A DNA stretch of 64,000 nucleotides from NCBI GenBank assembly GCA_022496805.1, contig CM040088.1, forward strand, positions 28,526,452-28,590,451. The letters run 5' to 3'. The stretch's first letter is position 1, and the number at the start of each line of letters is the position of its first letter. The notes beneath the pieces are model-generated. The model was given only the letters and a program-made list of their open reading frames with translations, was not told where the DNA came from and did not search any database. Made by a program: the position numbers and the translations under genes. The DNA comes from Pohlia nutans (taxonomy: Eukaryota; Streptophyta; Bryopsida; Bryales; Mniaceae). Positions 33,388 to 45,332 of this stretch are shown piece after piece.

Positions 33388-34197
33388 CTTAGTCCTTAAA
33401 CATCAAGCCCATGACCACGGAATCAAGTTGTACCTGTCACACTCAATTTTGCTACTATAAATAAGATAAAAATTCAAATTTATATTTTTAGTAGATGCAG
33501 CCATGTGTCTACTACAAACCATGATTTTTTATGATTCTTTTCACAAGTTTTGGTGAAGATTTGAAATTACTATGATTTTTTGAAGTGATTGTAAAGAAAT
33601 CTTATATCAATTACAAAATGTACTCAAAAATTCCAATCTCTTTTTACCATAGGTGTAAATTACAATGAAGAACATCACGGGAAATGAAAATCATTTGTGT
33701 ATCTAAATTTAAATTTTGTTTCCTACACCATGGCAATACATATTAAACTTGTAACTCCAATAAAACAATCAATTTGTAGATTTTTCCAAAAATTCAAAGT
33801 GGAGTAGAAACTAGACTTGGTAAGCTTCATTTTGTTAGTTGAATTCAAATGCAATAGAACTCATTTTCATAGCCTAAATTTAGTCTAAGTAGAAAAACAG
33901 AAAAATCCAATATACATTGCACAGTGAACTATTTTTACGACTCTTTTTGTAGTTGGGACCCCATATAAAATCCAAAAATAGCTTGAATGATCTTAATTTA
34001 ACTTGAAGATTTAAGAGGTTTGAGAGATTTAAGAGATTTAAGAGATTTAATTAGAAAATTTAATTTGAAGAGGTGGCATGACCAACAAAAATCCTTCACA
34101 AAAAAATTGGATGAAAATCGTCCATGTAACAGTTGGAATTGAATAGTGAGTTACATTTATAAGCCAAATTTTGGCCTCCCAGGCGTTTAGGGGTTAA
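33388..34197. mobile_element. Older TTAA MITE (first of three abutting)
   Basis: Its right end GTTTAGGGGTTAA is clear at 34197; the left end (TTAGTCCTTAAACATC) is decayed. It is homologous to the reverse complement of 34520-35255 (CCATGACCACGGAATCA, GTCACACTCAATTTTGCTAC). Confidence 0.7.
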
Positions 34198-34523
34198 CCC
34201 CTAAACATTCCAGCGTCTAGAAACTGGATCACGAACGCATTCAAAGCCTTGTAACTTTCTCATACAATCTCGGATGACTTTCATCCAAGTCATCTTTGCA
34301 AGCCCATTAGGTTCTCTACCAATTAAAGTAAATCTCTTGTGATGGGGAGATGTTGATAATATTGGAGAGGCCTTCAAATACAAGTATGTCAAATTTGTTG
34401 GGTAGATTTTATGCTTGCAATGGACCTATCATGTACACCTCATGTACATTTGAGCCATGCTAATATCTATGTTTAAGTCTGACATCTACTTCTGTTCAAA
34501 GGGTTGGTACGATTAGGGGTTAA
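34194..34523. mobile_element. TTAA MITE (middle of three abutting)
   Basis: The ends TTAACCCCTAAACATT and GATTAGGGGTTAA share their TTAA tetranucleotides with both neighbours. It is homologous to the truncated element at 28727. Confidence 0.8.
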
Positions 34524-35255
34524 CCCTGAACTGCCGGGGAGACCAAAAAATGTGGCTTTTAGATGAATTCAGAACATTTGTGGATGAAGAAGGACTCATG
34601 ACTTTCATCCAACTTTTTTTTTGAAGGATTTTCATTGGTCATGCCACCTCGTCAAGTTAAATTCAACTCACCCAAGTTATTTTTGGATTTTACATGGGGT
34701 CTCAAGTACAAAAAGAGTAGTAAAAACGGCTCACCATGTAGTGTATTTTGGATTTTTTGTTTTTTCTACTTAGACTAAATTTAGTTCATGAAAATGAGTT
34801 CTATTGCATTTGAGCTTAACTAACAAAATAAAGCCTACCAAATCTAGTTTCTACTCCACTTTGAATTTTCCAAAAACTCTTAAAATTGAGTGTTTTATTG
34901 AAATTACAAGCTCGACATGTATTACCATGGTGTTGCAAAAAATCTAAATTTAGGTACACGGATGATTTTCATTTACTGTAATGTTCTTCATTGTAATTTA
35001 CACCTTCGGTAAAAAAATCAAATTTTTTTAGTACATTTAGTAATTGATATGAATTTTCTTAAAAATCTCTTTAAAAAATCATAGTAATTTCAAAATTTCA
35101 CAAAATTTTATGAAAAAATCATGATTTGTAGTAGACACATGGCTTCATCTACTAAAAATATAAAACTGAATATTTACCTTATTTATAGTAGCAAAATTGA
35201 GTGTGACATGTAAAGCATGATTCCATGGTCATAGGCTCAGGCATTTAGGGGTTAA
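34520..35255. mobile_element. TTAA MITE (third of three abutting)
   Basis: It starts TTAACCCTGAACTGCC and ends CATTTAGGGGTTAA. The interior is AT-rich, and it is an inverted relative of 33388-34197. It lies about 440 bp upstream of the ERF gene's TATA box. Confidence 0.8.
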
Positions 35256-36063
35256 GTGTTAGACGCAATGAAAGCGAAGGGAAACGTGCGAATAGCAACC
35301 CCGACTCCCCGAGTGAAGCCGAGTGAACGAACCCCGCACCCCAGTTCCCCGCGGCCCATTCCACCAAACCCGAGGAATCCCACACTGGCTGCGAGCAATC
35401 ACGTAGCGCTCGCGGGCCCTGTCGCGTCACGTCACGTCGCGGGCGCTACCGCCGCGGATCAATCCATTCCTTCCGGGAGTTCCGCCCCTTTTTCGTTCGG
35501 TGCGCCACCCCCTCACACGCTCACGCACACGAGCCAAGTGCCGCCAGACCACTCCAGGCCCCTGGTTGTTGTCGCGCCCTCATTAATAACTACTCCTGAG
35601 TCAGGACCCACGTTTCCGCTTCTTCCTCTTACTCGTCTTCCAGTACTGTCACGTTCACTTAATTACACTCGTCTCGCCATTAACTCACCCATATATAAAC
35701 GCCCTTCACCTCCAAACCCATCTCTCAAATCACCTTTTTCAGTTTACAAAATCCCCGACTCAACAGAAATTGATAACATTGCGATCCAGCTGTAGTGCTC
35801 TGTTGTCGGTAAGCTGCATAAATCGTTGCACACAAGAATTCTCTGTGTAGTTGGAAAATTCCAGAAATTCTCGAAGAATTCTCTGTTGAGTGCACACGAG
35901 AATTCCAGAAATTGATCGAGGATAGTTTGAGGTGTAGTCGTGCGTAATGGAATAATGCAAGTAGAATTGTGGGGAATTGGGAATTGGGAATTCTGGGAAA
36001 TTGGGAGAATTGGAATTGTGGGGGTAGAATTTGTAGCATTCGAAGGATCGAGGAGATTGGGCG
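35256..36063 (+). promoter_or_regulatory. ERF gene promoter and 5' leader
   Basis: A GC-richer stretch, unlike the AT-rich flanks. A TATA box (CCATATATAAACG) lies at about 35689-35701, placing the start of transcription near 35725 and giving a leader of about 340 nt without a needed intron. The leader contains direct repeats of GAATTC- and CCAGAAATT-type phrases. Long frames on both strands here are not supported as genes. Confidence 0.6.
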
Positions 36064-36684
36064 ATGTCGAGCCGGAGTTCGAATTCGCAGCGCGGGGGCG
36101 GGGAGTCGTCGAGTAGCCAGTACCGCGGCGTGCGAATGCGGCGGTGGGGGAAATTTGTGAGCGAGATTCGGGACCCACAGAGGAAGAAGCGGATTTGGCT
36201 GGGCAGTTTCCGGACGGAATCCGAGGCGGCGCACGCGTTCGACGCCGCGGCGCTCATGTGCTTGCGTAACCCGATTCCGCAGCTCAATTTCCCGGACCAC
36301 TACTACAAACTGCCCTCGGGCTCGACCGGCCACTACTCCACGCGCCAGATCCAAGCCGCGGCGCAAGCGGCCGCCGCGGCGTCCGTGGGGCGCTCGTTCT
36401 CGTACGCCCAGTTCATGAGCTCGTGCAATGCCTCGTCCTCCGACAGCGACGACGCGCAGGAACTCGAGGACATCACGTACACGGAATCGTCCTCGTCGTC
36501 GTCGTACTACGCCCCGCAATCTGCCTCCACGAATTCGTCCTACTTCGTTCACGAGGACATCAACCTCGTCGAAGAAATGGCGCGCGGAATGCTCATGCAA
36601 CCGCCATCGCTCAGCCACGACGTCGACGACGACGACAACGACGATTACTCAACTCACTACAGCGGGCTGTCGTTATGGACGTGA
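36064..36684 (+). CDS. AP2/ERF transcription factor, DREB-like
   Basis: A 206-residue, intronless nuclear transcription factor. The single AP2/ERF domain spans about residues 19-78. It opens QYRGVRMRRWGKFVSEIRD, continues with RIWLGSFRTESEAAHAFDAA and ends near IPQLNFPD. Val at domain position 14 and an acidic residue (Asp) at position 19 fit the DREB rather than the ERF subfamily, which binds DRE/CRT (ACCGAC-type) elements; the exact group is uncertain. The rest is low-complexity: an Ala/Gln run (about 98-108), Ser runs and an acidic Asp-rich stretch near the C-terminus (about 188-195) that could activate transcription. The tail reads SLWT. The start is the first ATG of the frame, 16-18 codons before the domain. 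The G+C-rich, CG-rich coding sequence contrasts with its flanks. Confidence 0.93.
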   Translation: MSSRSSNSQRGGGESSSSQYRGVRMRRWGKFVSEIRDPQRKKRIWLGSFRTESEAAHAFDAAALMCLRNPIPQLNFPDHYYKLPSGSTGHYSTRQIQAAAQAAAAASVGRSFSYAQFMSSCNASSSDSDDAQELEDITYTESSSSSSYYAPQSASTNSSYFVHEDINLVEEMARGMLMQPPSLSHDVDDDDNDDYSTHYSGLSLWT

Positions 36685-37894
36685 GGACTCCATCGACGCC
36701 CGCTTCCCAATTTTGACCTGTGATTAGAGAGCTTAAAGACAGCAGCGCCGTTGTATTATAGGAATCAAGACATAACATTCAGTAGCTTGCAGTGGCTCTG
36801 CCTCACCCCACAGGAGAATGTACAACATATTCCACACCCAACATGACCTTCATCAGTAGCTAATTGGTCAAGTGAAGTCCCAAGATGATGAGGGAAAGGT
36901 AGAGCGCATGAAGGCTACTGAATGTTATGCAATCCTCTGAATGTAACCCGGTGTCACGACATTGTGCGTTTTTACCAAAATCGGCAGTCATTACCAATTC
37001 AATCTGTGTCTCTGTGTTTAAATGATGATTTTCGATGGCATTTTTGCAGATGTTGGTCAAAATTATTATGAGCTCTTTCTTGTCAAGGGTCATTTACTGG
37101 AGATCGATAGCTACTACTACCGAAAAGGGTGTTGTTTTGAAAAACTGGTGTGTTGGAAACAGCACCCTTCTTTTGGTAGTGTACCAGTGAACGTTAACTT
37201 TTTCTGAGTTAAAGGATGAATATTATTGTCTGATTTTTGCTCTGTGTTCTCAGAAAATTGCAGTGGCAAGCCGTGGAAGGCAGAAATCTTTCCCATCAAG
37301 CACAAACCTCGTTGTCTGGATGCTGTGTAAACGAGGCTCCAGTGAGAATATGTATGCATAAGGGATGTCACAGTGCAAGCTTCATTCTTCACAATTTGGC
37401 ACAAAATCTGGTGCAAATAGTGATTAGAAGGAGCTGAAATCTCTTGCTGATGTGCGAATCCTCTTCTTCTGGGAGGTGAATATAAATTTGAGATTTGTTG
37501 CAGTATTTTTGATGGTTGAAAATAATCCTTAAAGAGTTGGAATAAGAAATCTGGTGGTTTGACTTGTACCGACGGAGGATACAGTACCAGTAACAGAGGA
37601 GCTATCAGAGGGCTTACCAGGAAGGTCAAATAATGAGCATGTGGGCTTAATTTGGGGGCACCCGTACGAGTGTACGACCCACGTGCCTGTTCTGATTGGC
37701 CTCGTGACTTTTGGACCCGGTGAGGGTACTTTTCGTGGCAGCTTCCCATTGGCTCTGGTCAGTACCCACGTTTTTGTCCTTCATCATACCCAAGTGCCTG
37801 CATGGATAAAAGAATCATGTGGAAGCTTCTAGGAAAGAATGTTTGCCATACGAATGGAAAAAGAAACTTATTCAGAACGAAAGACTCCAAGGTT
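36685..37894. other. 3' flank of the ERF gene, unassigned
   Basis: Probably holds the 3'UTR. ORFs at 37117-37749 (-) and 37641-37832 (+) have no recognisable product. Confidence 0.35.
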
Positions 37895-38282
37895 GATTGT
37901 CCTAAAACCACCAACTTAAGCAATCTAGCCTATTTTTGGCAGTGCTAGATTCGAAAAATAAATATGACCGCATTCGAAATAGGTTTTGATGAGGACTGCA
38001 AAAATTTGCAACATCTAGTTCGCATTTGTCAATTTTATACAAAATTCCAAAGTGGAAAGTAACTTGTGACCCAAATCAAACCTTTAGGTTTTCCCATGTC
38101 CACACCATGTGGTACTAACTTTCACTCATAATGATACCCAAAACCACCAACTATTTCTTCGCAATGCTTGCATGCCATTGGTCTACTTGAATAGTGAAAT
38201 TGGCGGTTTTGAGTCTCAACTGTGGTGGCCCCAAGAAGGATCTACATATCATAATTGGGAGAGGTGGTGGTTCTAGGACATC
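37895..38282. mobile_element. MITE, about 390 bp, GAT(T)GTCCTA-AACCACCA TIRs
   Basis: GATTGTCCTAAAACCACCAA at the left and the reverse complement of the right end GATGTCCTAGAACCACCAC form an imperfect inverted repeat. The interior is non-coding. The target duplication is unclear. Confidence 0.6.
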
Positions 38283-38289
38283 CTACCTT

Positions 38290-38550
38290 AAATCCCCGGA
38301 CGTTAATGCAAGAGGACAAAAACTGCCCCCTATAATGAACATGTAGGGGCCCACATTAAAAAATAACCCTCTCTTCCAAGGGTTTAAAATCCCCAAGGGA
38401 GTCCCCCTAAATCCAATTCAAGCCATAGGCTCCAAATTTTCAAAAAAAATTGCCAAAAAAAGACCCTAGGATGCCCAAAATGGAAATTTCAGAAAATGGG
38501 GCCCATGGGTGAATAGAGCTTGCATTAACGTCCGGGAGGGGGGGATTTGG
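38290..38550. mobile_element. MITE, about 260 bp
   Basis: AAATCCCCGGACGTTAATGC at the left faces GCATTAACGTCCGGGAGGGG at the right, followed by a GGGATTT end. The interior has a repeated AAAAATTGCC-type phrase and no coding sequence. Confidence 0.7.
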
Positions 38551-38589
38551 AGTCGGGGATTCAGAACGCATCTCGGGTAGATTTGACCA

Positions 38590-39056
38590 TGTTTGCCAGG
38601 TTTGGATGGTTGTTCATGGTGCTATAGTTTGGGCCCACTGGCTCGAGCAAAACGACATGACCTACAACGACATTTGGTGGCCGAAATACAAGCTGCTGGA
38701 GAAGATAGGCTTGCTTTTATCGACTACTGACGACTTGAGTGGGACAACTCAAAGCGCAAGATCGACGGCAAATTCGAAGCCACTTGGTGCACGAACGATG
38801 TTTTCAACAGCATGTTCTTTGGGTGGGCCCAATGGAAGCTCAAGCCCCCCCCCCCCCCCCCCCCCCCCGACGGCTGCCAAGTCCATTAGATTTGCGCTCC
38901 CAATTGTGTGGCTCCTTCTAGTTTCATTTTTCTTGTTTCTTGTTGTATTTTATTTTCCCTCCCCCTTCCCCCTAGGCCGCTATTGGTTAGGGTTGGTTGT
39001 ATTTTCTTCTCACTTGCGATACAGTTCTCTGTATTTGAGTCAAAAAAAAAAAAAAC
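38590..39056 (+). mobile_element. 5'-truncated LINE (L1-type) 3' end
   Basis: The sequence encodes the C-terminal tail of plant L1 reverse-transcriptase ORF2: GAIVWAHWLEQNDMTYNDIW, then, after a one-base frame change, WDNSKRKIDGKFEATW and FFGWAQWKLKPP. A C-homopolymer of about 27 bases and a pyrimidine-rich 3'UTR with TTGTATTTT-type phrases follow. It ends in an A-rich tail at about 39042-39055. Only the last few hundred bases of the element are present, as expected from abortive reverse transcription. Confidence 0.6.
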
Positions 39057-39427
39057 TTTACTCTTCAATGTAGATTGGTGTGTATATAATTTTCATTTAT
39101 TTATTAGGGCATCTCCACCCATGCACTCTAAAATTGACTAGTTGAAATTACAAATCTATATTTGAAGAGCCCTTCAATTTAATTCCTAAATGACAAAGGG
39201 AATAAGGAAAATACCTAAATGTGTTATAAAATCTTACTTCTGCAACTTTGATGAAGTTTGATCCAAAAGAAAAAAAATGAAAAGCATGAAGTTTAGTAAT
39301 TATTCGTGCAGTCAACCTTTCAAAAAATGTTTTGGATACTCATTTAATGAATTTAGAAGCACTTATCGTTGAATATTCACCAAAATTAAAAATTTTATTT
39401 TGGGAATTTGAAATTTGGTATGATTGG

Positions 39428-39976
39428 TTAACCCCTAAACGCTCAAACGACCATTTCTGGTCGTTGTCCGAATCTAACGGGCTGCCCGAAACAAAAATAT
39501 ATGTTTTTGAAAAAATAAAAAATATTTAAAAATACTACATCAAGTCTACTATCCAACGCAATTTGAATTATGGCAATCTGAGGTAAACTCCACCCGAGAG
39601 AATTTTTCAAAGTGGATCACCTCAACATTGTCTTAGTGTTATAAAATTTGCTATTTGGGGAAAGTAATGATGTTCCCTCCATCATTTCCTTTGCTTTATT
39701 GAAGTTTACAATAGATAACCTAACTTTAACCAATCATACTAAATTTTAAACTCTAAAAGTGAAAATTATAATTTATACAGATTTCCAAAGGTTAATTCTT
39801 TGAAATTCATTAAATCATGATCTAAAGTTATTTTTGGAAGTTTGACCGTACGGATAATTTGTAGAGATGATGCTCTACATTTTTTCTATTGAACCAAACT
39901 TCATCAAACATTTAGAAGGCACATGTTATAACACATCTATGTTTTGTCCAATACCCCTTGGGCTTTTAGGGGTTAA
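39428..39976. mobile_element. TTAA-flanked MITE, 549 bp (nested)
   Basis: TTAA lies at 39428 and 39973; the ends are CCCCTAAACGCTC and GCTTTTAGGGG. A small inverted repeat AACGACCATTTCTGGTCGTT lies near the left end. Confidence 0.8.
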
Positions 39977-39984
39977 AACTAGAC

Positions 39985-40267
39985 ATTCTAAAAAAAAAAA
40001 AAGGGATTTTATTCAAAGGAGAGAACATCATTAGTTTCTCGAAATGCTAAATTATATAACACTAGGACAATATTGAGGTCTTTGTCTTTGAAAAATTATC
40101 CTCGGTGGAGTTAATTCGGATTGGCATGATTCAAATTAGGTTGGAAAGAAGACTTGATTTCCTATTTGAAAATATTTTTATTTTTATAAAAAAAATAAAA
40201 TCATCCTGGGCAACCTGTAAGAAAAGGGCAGCGACCATAAAATGGTCGTTCAGTCACTCAAGGGTTA
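39985..40267. mobile_element. Truncated inverted copy of the 39428 MITE
   Basis: The right end ACTCAAGGGTTAA and a GACCATAAAATGGTCG motif, plus GGAGAGAACATCATTA, match the left and middle of 39428-39976 in reverse complement. The other end is missing. Confidence 0.65.
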
Positions 40268-40483
40268 AAGTTCCCCACCCTCATACACCAAATATGTTCT
40301 CTAAATAGTCCATGGATCAATCAAAAGTAGATTCTAGAAGACATTCAACTAAAGTTAGATTTGAATGACCATTATTTGACATGATAGGATTGAAAGGCTA
40401 GAAGCTATTTGGAATGGCCTACAACATTTTTCATCCAATTTTCCAGTGTATCAAACCCCCCCATGGCATGGGTTCGGATGCTC

Positions 40484-42410
40484 TTAGATATTTACTAACT
40501 TGGTCCTTGTCGGAGTTTGACACAACAATTTCATGAGCATTATTGTTTGGTGTGTGTGCATGCACATTTTGTATTATATAATAGATAGTTTTAATTTCTA
40601 AAGTTCTTCGTTATATTTGAGAAAATTGGCCAAAAAAATCATATGTATTGAAATTTCTCTAAATTATCTTAGATGATAGGCTTGTTGGACTTAGTTTGCA
40701 ACTATGAAGTTAGCAATTCAATCCATGTTCATATTCATAGTCTAGGTATAATTAACTAGTTGACTTGACAAGGAAACACAACTTCTGTTGTTCGTGAGCG
40801 ATTGCCTTAAAGGCAAAATTCTAGAGCATGTTGCTATTAATTGTAGATTTAAACCATGTGTTTTGACTAAAAAAATAAACCCAAAAAAAGATAAATTTTA
40901 AAAATAGAAAAATAGAAAAAATATGTTGAAAATAAATAGACTACACAAATGTGGGACCTTTCTTACAGCTTGTTACCAATGGATTTTGTACCTAGCTTAT
41001 ATGTTTATTTCTTTACTAATTTTCATCACCTACTTCTTTAGCATCTCTAAGATCGTAATGTTTACAATGGTACAACAAATTATGTGCATTTTGCAACTTG
41101 AAGAATTTGATATAATATTAGAGACTTGATTTTCATTGTTTAAAATATCACTGCGTGGAAAGAAATACAAGAGGATAAAATATTAAATTGAGTTTTAATA
41201 AACCTATTGTACAATTCAAACATACCAATGGCAAAAATGTTGTAGCAAACCATCTACATACTATGCTCTTTTCTATTTTGAAAAATTGTGAAAATTGGAT
41301 TAAAAACCAAACGTGATATGATGAATTTTTGTATTAGTTCCTTTACCACTCGTTAATTAAATTCTTCATAATTTTTACTTCACTTATGAGAAAGGAATTA
41401 ATAAAAGCTTCTATCATAAACATAGATATATTCAACAAAGATACTAGTATTTTTTATTTTTTTTCCAATTGTTGAAATCAAAATAATTATGTAACCTTTT
41501 AATTATAAAAAATTTCTTATGCAATTTAGGTTGTTGAAAAGTTCCAAGAAACTCCTATGCTACAAAAAGGTTTCAATTGTTTTATGCATAAATTGCATTC
41601 ATAATTGTCCAATATCGTATATAGAAGGTAGGGATAGCATGAATATTTCTAAGGATAAATGCCAAAGTTATGGGATAATTATTATTCTAAAAAAAATTTA
41701 ATATAGTGAAAAACGAAAGTTTGACAAATATTGGCAAATATCCCATCTGATGTACCCTATTTTTTGGGAGCAAATTAAATTTTCAACAAAAATATGTCAA
41801 CTCTACCTTTCACCTACATTATTGCAAAAGACCATTTTAATCCACAAGGTCATTCAAGGATAAAGATGTTATAAAATCAACTCTTTAATTCTAAGTGCAA
41901 AGGAACCTATAGCCTTTTAAGGTACAGAACCAAAATTTTCAACATTTCAACAAAGTGATCATAAGATGATAAAATTGCACATCATTTCACAAAAGTTCAT
42001 TAAGATCCAATGGCGCAATCCTATGATTATAATAATCAAATTTTACCAAAATTATTGTCAAAATGAGTTGCCTAGAAGGGAATAGTAGGCTTTATTTCCA
42101 AAATGTGTATATTAATAAATAGCAACAATCTTTTAAATCCAAAATACAATTCCATGTTTTATTTTAAACTTCATAGATTGTTGAATACAAAAAGTGTGTA
42201 TAAAAAAAATCTTAATGAACTTAATAAATAGAAGATTCTATACATCAATATCTTTATCCTATAAATTTGGAGTGACAAAAAAATTATACTGTTTATAAAT
42301 CTAGATCCAACTTGTTTTTTGTCATTGGTTATTATAAAATGTATCTCAAAAATAATTCAAAGTGAATCCATCATTGACCCAAATTGCAACCTACCATTAC
42401 AAAAGTTTTG
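40484..42410. other. AT-rich spacer, nothing recognised
   Basis: Long AT-rich DNA with scattered short ORFs but no coding signal, tandem repeat or paired ends that I could support. Confidence 0.4.
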
Positions 42411-42453
42411 AGGCCTCCAAAGGGCTGCGAATTTGGCCAAAGATGCCATGCAA

Positions 42454-42484
<31 letters not shown>

Positions 42485-42698
42485 TGAATCCTATGTGGCC
42501 AAAATTTGGCCACATCGGATTTGTATTTATTATTTTTAAAATATTTTAAAAAATATTTTAAATAATAATAAATTAATAATGGTTTAATAATGTTTTAAAA
42601 AGTTTAAAATTTAAAACTTTTTGCTTGGATTCTTTTCTTTTTATATTCATTTCTGTGCATGAGGGTGCTGGTTCAACTCAAGGCCCTTTGGAGACCTT
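42411..42698. mobile_element. Possible MITE, GGCCTCCAAAGGGC ends
   Basis: AGGCCTCCAAAGGGC at the left faces GCCCTTTGGAGACCTT at the right. Inside is a palindrome, ATGTGGCCAAAATTTGGCC followed by ACAT. The target duplication is not clear. Confidence 0.5.
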
Positions 42699-42949
42699 AG
42701 AATCTTAATAATGAAAATTTCCACAATAGTCAAGAAAGTACTATGCCATTTAATTCCATCAAAAACCTTCAAATGGTTTTCAAATCAATAGAGTTTTCCT
42801 CAAAATCATAGGTAGTTTGAGGGACAGATTGGCAAAAAAATTGAGAAATGTAAAGTCATCCTCCAAAATTCAGGGGCACAAAACAAGATCGGGTTGGTCT
42901 AGATGTGAGTTAGTGTTGGGGATGTTGGGCCCAAGCGTTGTGTGCAATT

Positions 42950-42975
42950 GACACGTATTGTATATAAAAGGAACA
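42950..42975 (+). promoter_or_regulatory. TATA-box-like sequence without a gene
   Basis: TTGTATATAAAAGGAACAAG is a good plant TATA context, but no gene follows. A promoter inside a solo LTR or short terminal-repeat element is a possible explanation. Confidence 0.3.
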
Positions 42976-45332
42976 AGTTTCCACGAACTCACTACTCAAG
43001 AACTCCCAAGAACTTGCTTGCTTGCTATCAAAGGAGTATGTGCTCCAATTTGGGCAGGGACTTTGAGGAGTTAAAGGGCTCCATCTTGCTAAAATGTGTG
43101 TGTTGGAAACAATTGCCATGATGTCAATATGAATTGGAGGCCAAACTCTTTAGAGCACCAATTTTGAAGCCCAAAAACTTCTCTTCCACGGTTTTATTTT
43201 AGTGCCCATCACGCCTAGTTATTTGGAAATCTCACCCTTTCTTTATTCAAAGTAAGGTCCATCCACCCTTCTTTGAAGGGCTTTGTGGATAACTTCAATA
43301 TCTTCTAAATATTGTTGCATTTATATAATATTTTAACATGTTTATAGGCTTCACTGTAATTGTCCAAAATTGATAAAACTATGAATCGATGCCAAACCTG
43401 ACTTGTGTTGCAAGAGTGTGCAAATCAATCCTTTCTTTTATTTCAAATGTTGCAACTGAATTTTCAACTACCATAGATGAGGGTTTGATCCAAACAGCTT
43501 CATGTCAAAATCGAATTTCCACATCAGAGCTTGAGAGGCCCAAATCAATCTCTAAACCAATCACACGATCACATGTGGCATTTTTTGACAAAATCAAGCA
43601 ATTTTTGTGAAAACTAACTACGAGGCTTCTTAAGCCCTTTGTGAATCACACCCTTTCCCTCATGTGGTACCGTGCATGGCCGGCCTTATAATATTGCAAA
43701 AATGAAATAACTATGCTCACTCAATCCTTGCTCACTCACTCTTAAGGTCAAGATCTCTAACATAATCCCTTATTCCCAAATACTCAATGTTATTCCTTGA
43801 AATAACATGGCTTGATTCGGAGGTGGGCAATACATGGGCTGAATAACCTTATGACCACAACGAAAGGTAAGTTAGTTGGAAGGTATGAGGAGATGGATTG
43901 AAAAGTGTTGGTGTTGAACCAAGGGTTGGATCTAAGGTAAGGGGTACGATCGCCGTCAATTTAAGCATTTCAACCTACATGCAAGGATGATTTTCAATGA
44001 TAAAAAATTGCAGCACATAAAACTTTGGGTTTAATAACCAAGCTCAGTTTTTAATTAATTTTTTCACAATGTATGATTTCGTTACAAATTTTCAAACTTA
44101 ATATGCATAGACCATTATAGATGTTAGTAGGTGAACCAATAACTGTCTTTCATTTCTAATCCAATCAGATTGCTAACTTGGTATTGATAATTATTGCTTG
44201 TGATAACTAGATTGGGAACTCCTGAAGTTGAAATAGGTGCTTTTATAGGTGACCACAATTGGTACCTAACAGTTTCTGGTGCTTCTACCTTAGTCTAAAT
44301 GAATGTCGTTTGGCACCAACAATGCCACTCATGTATCATAAATGCCCTAAAATTGCAATCTTAGCGATGAGATTTGACCAAGCTGACACTAGTTCCAGAG
44401 GGTTATAATTGTATCTGAAAGTTTGAACCCTCAAATGACATGAAGTTTCACTGTGACCATGTATTTGCATACAAGCATGTGATTGCTACTGTATTTCACT
44501 ACACTCAAGTGCACTCTTGTAAAGTACCCTACAATAAGTATCCGTGGTTGTGAACTCATGGGGCTACGAGACAATGAGCGGTGACTGAGTGGAAGCCTGC
44601 ATGTACAGTACAAAATCAACGTTAAATTTTGTGTTCTTCTTATCAGTCCAAGTGTTAGTATTATGGAAAAAGTTTATGATTCCTGATTTGAAGGATTTTT
44701 GAGTACGCAGTGCCAACTCAAAAAACTTTCTGTCACATTTCTGTATCATTTCGGAAATGGAAAGACACTTATTGGAGGGTACTGTACAATGTAATAATAT
44801 ATCAGCATATTTCAGTACATGAAATGAATGATCCAGGGATATAGACGCTAATCCAAACATTTACTAGGCCTCAGTATCCCAATAAGTTCACTGTACACCT
44901 CCAATAAGCAAGAATAATGCTGCACTCTGGCGCAATCAGATTTGCTGTTCATGTGCGAGCTAACGACGACAGCAAAGAGGTTTCAGAGAAAGATTGAGAA
45001 GAACGAGTCATAATGAGTCAAAGGAATCGCGGAAGCAATACTGTTACAATTGAGGTTCACAAAATACATCAGGCAATCATGGAAAAATCATGCGTATCTA
45101 TTATTACCTGTTACTAGGCTGCATGCAATGGTAAAGAGCTTTAAGATCGGTCTTTCCCCTAGGGCTCTCCTCCATCAGAACTTCACCCTACAGGATAAGA
45201 CTTCACAGGTATCTGAATTACAGTAATGACTAAACCTGTGACAAGAATGTACCTAGGAAAAAGCTGTTTACGAGCTCTTCCGCCTTTTAGTTCTCTCATA
45301 TGAGATTGGGTTGGATTATTGACTAATAATCT
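42976..45332. other. Spacer downstream of the TPX2-like gene
   Basis: Mostly AT-rich. The part nearest 45332 holds the 3'UTR of the TPX2-like gene. ORFs such as 43389-43610 (+) and 44564-44860 (-) show no recognisable product. Confidence 0.35.

Larger units (their letters stand above)
39107..40483. mobile_element. Tourist-like element with nested TTAA MITEs
   Basis: The left end GGGCATCTCCACCCATGC and the reverse complement of the right end GAGCATCCGAACCCATGC are flanked by TTA (39104-39106 and 40484-40486). This fits a PIF/Harbinger-type duplication and TIR. No transposase is present. The MITEs at 39428 and 39985 are inserted inside. Confidence 0.7.

Noticed and set aside
35725..36618. A 297-codon ORF antisense to the ERF gene
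   Set aside because: It mirrors the GC-rich AP2 gene and its leader. Its product is Arg-rich and low-complexity, while the plus strand encodes a clear AP2 domain.
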